DNA of 7,711 nt, taken from assembly GCA_964349355.1 (NCBI GenBank), contig CAYGFZ010000060.1:1-7711 (forward strand). The letters run 5' to 3'. The position numbers and the translations under genes were made by a program. The notes under the pieces are model-generated. The model was not told the origin of the DNA, ran no database searches, and worked only from the letters and a program-made list of their open reading frames with translations. How positions within the stretch are numbered: the first letter of the stretch is position 1; the number at the start of each line of letters is the position of its first letter. This DNA is from JAUVXE01 sp964349355. Its GTDB lineage: Bacteria > Actinomycetota > Coriobacteriia > Anaerosomatales > SLCP01. Shown here one piece after another: positions 7,319 to 7,711 of this stretch.

Positions 7319-7347
7319 TTGACAGGCAGCGAGTGAATGCGTAAAGT
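7319..7347 (+). promoter_or_regulatory. rRNA operon promoter
   Basis: The -35 box TTGACA (7319-7324) is a perfect consensus. A 17-base spacer separates it from the -10 box TAAAGT (7342-7347), which matches TATAAT at four of six positions. Initiation would fall near 7354-7357, about 280 bases before the 16S gene. The bases just upstream of the -35 (7297-7318) are rich in A and T for this genome, as in an UP element. It is the only strong promoter-like pair I see between the terminator and the 16S gene. Confidence 0.8.
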
Positions 7348-7355
7348 ATCTCCTC

Positions 7356-7420
7356 GCCGCCAAGATACGGCAGGCGGCACACGGCGGGAGAAATCCCAGG
7401 ATACAAAGGGAATCTCGCCG
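7356..7420 (+). other. Two tandem hairpins at the 5' end of the rRNA leader
   Basis: GCCGCC (7356-7361) pairs with GGCGGC (7373-7378), at or within a few bases of the predicted transcript start. Next, CGGCGGGA (7382-7389) pairs with TCTCGCCG (7413-7420), eight pairs with one G-U. That stem encloses an inner stem TCCC (7394-7397) with GGGA (7408-7411). Confidence 0.6.
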
Positions 7421-7460
7421 AGCCTGAACCTTGAAAACCGGATACTGTGACAAGCCAGTA

Positions 7461-7478
7461 GGTTCGCATATGCGAATC
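7461..7478 (+). other. Palindromic hairpin in the rRNA leader
   Basis: TTCGCATATGCGAA (7463-7476) is a perfect 14-base palindrome. As RNA, GGUUCGC and GCGAAUC form a seven-pair stem (one G-U) with an AUAU loop. As DNA it could be a dimeric protein's site. GTTCGCATA also occurs at 7171-7179, before the terminator. Confidence 0.55.
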
Positions 7479-7535
7479 ACATGAACCCGTCATTCGAGAG
7501 GGTCATCAAAAGGCCAAACCGAAATGACTGAACGG

Positions 7536-7602
7536 GATCCAAACCGCAGCGGTTTCCTTACCGCATGTAGGTGGGTCCATCCGGATCGAGCAGATCCAAA
7601 CC
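7536..7602 (+). repeat. Direct repeat GATCCAAACC in the rRNA leader
   Basis: GATCCAAACC occurs at 7536-7545 and again at 7593-7602. A shorter CCAAACC is at 7514-7520. The first copy leads into the inverted repeat AAACCGC/GCGGTTT (7541-7555). In the second, GGATC (7583-7587) pairs with GATCC (7593-7597). The copies may be parallel elements of the leader; no function is visible. Confidence 0.5.
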
Positions 7603-7612
7603 TTCGTGAACT

Positions 7613-7628
7613 ACGGACTTCGGTCCGT
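7613..7628 (+). other. UUCG-tetraloop hairpin just before 16S
   Basis: ACGGAC (7613-7618) and GTCCGT (7623-7628) form a perfect six-pair stem closed by C-UUCG-G, a very stable tetraloop, ending about 7 bases before the predicted mature 16S 5' end. It probably helps fold or process the precursor, which is inferred from position. Confidence 0.65.
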
Positions 7629-7635
7629 GACAACT

Positions 7636-7711
<76 letters not shown>

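Larger units (their letters stand above)
7355..7635 (+). other. rRNA operon leader (transcribed spacer before 16S)
   Basis: Non-coding leader made of successive hairpins: 7356-7378, 7382-7420, 7461-7478, 7541-7555, 7583-7597 and 7613-7628. CCTTGAAAACCGGATA (7429-7444) resembles the conserved TTGAAAACTGAA element known from rRNA leaders and spacers of Firmicutes; that is a resemblance, not a proven antitermination site. No exact E. coli-type boxA (TGCTCTTTAA) is present. The leader normally helps antitermination and RNase III processing, but the 3' partner strand of the processing stem lies outside the window. Confidence 0.7.

Noticed and set aside
7230..7493. Minus-strand open frames across the terminator and rRNA leader
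   Set aside because: They run antisense through the rRNA promoter and leader hairpins, with no recognisable protein features.

Overview
The window is GC-rich bacterial chromosome. It holds three essentially complete protein genes, the 5' end of a fourth, and the beginning of a ribosomal RNA operon. The first ~76 bases of the 16S rRNA are visible. Their variable stretch (GTGCTTAACACATGC, then GTCGAACGATTAAAGC), the GC content and the gene families suggest an actinobacterium, most plausibly in or near the class Coriobacteriia. That placement is an inference from a very short 16S piece.

Layout. Positions 1-282 (minus) are the N-terminus of a class A penicillin-binding protein, cut by the window edge. 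Divergent from it, 380-2806 (plus) encodes a large U32 'peptidase'-family protein with a DUF3656-like region and two cysteine clusters, of the type now linked to RNA hydroxylation (RlhA/TrhP). It converges, across a 29-base gap containing a GC hairpin, on 2836-5595 (minus). That gene is a second, complete class A penicillin-binding protein with an intact transglycosylase and transpeptidase, a basic disordered cytoplasmic tail, and a C-terminal PASTA domain followed by a PKD domain. Divergent from it, 5799-7007 (plus) is tyrS, tyrosyl-tRNA synthetase, which I start at a GTG with a good Shine-Dalgarno rather than at the upstream ATG at 5760.

The last 700 bases contain no protein gene. The tyrS 3' region (7008-7223) is followed by a near-perfect rho-independent terminator (7224-7254). 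An rRNA promoter with a perfect -35 box follows (TTGACA, 17-base spacer, TAAAGT; 7319-7347). Next comes a hairpin-rich leader of about 280 bases, and then the 16S gene from about 7636.

The genes are housekeeping in character: cell-wall synthesis (two paralogous penicillin-binding proteins), translation (tyrS, rRNA) and probable RNA modification (U32). I found no CRISPR array, transposon, phage gene, toxin-antitoxin pair or defence system. The most distinctive items are the PASTA-PKD tail on the penicillin-binding protein, the pair of penicillin-binding protein genes around the U32 gene, and the structured rRNA leader.
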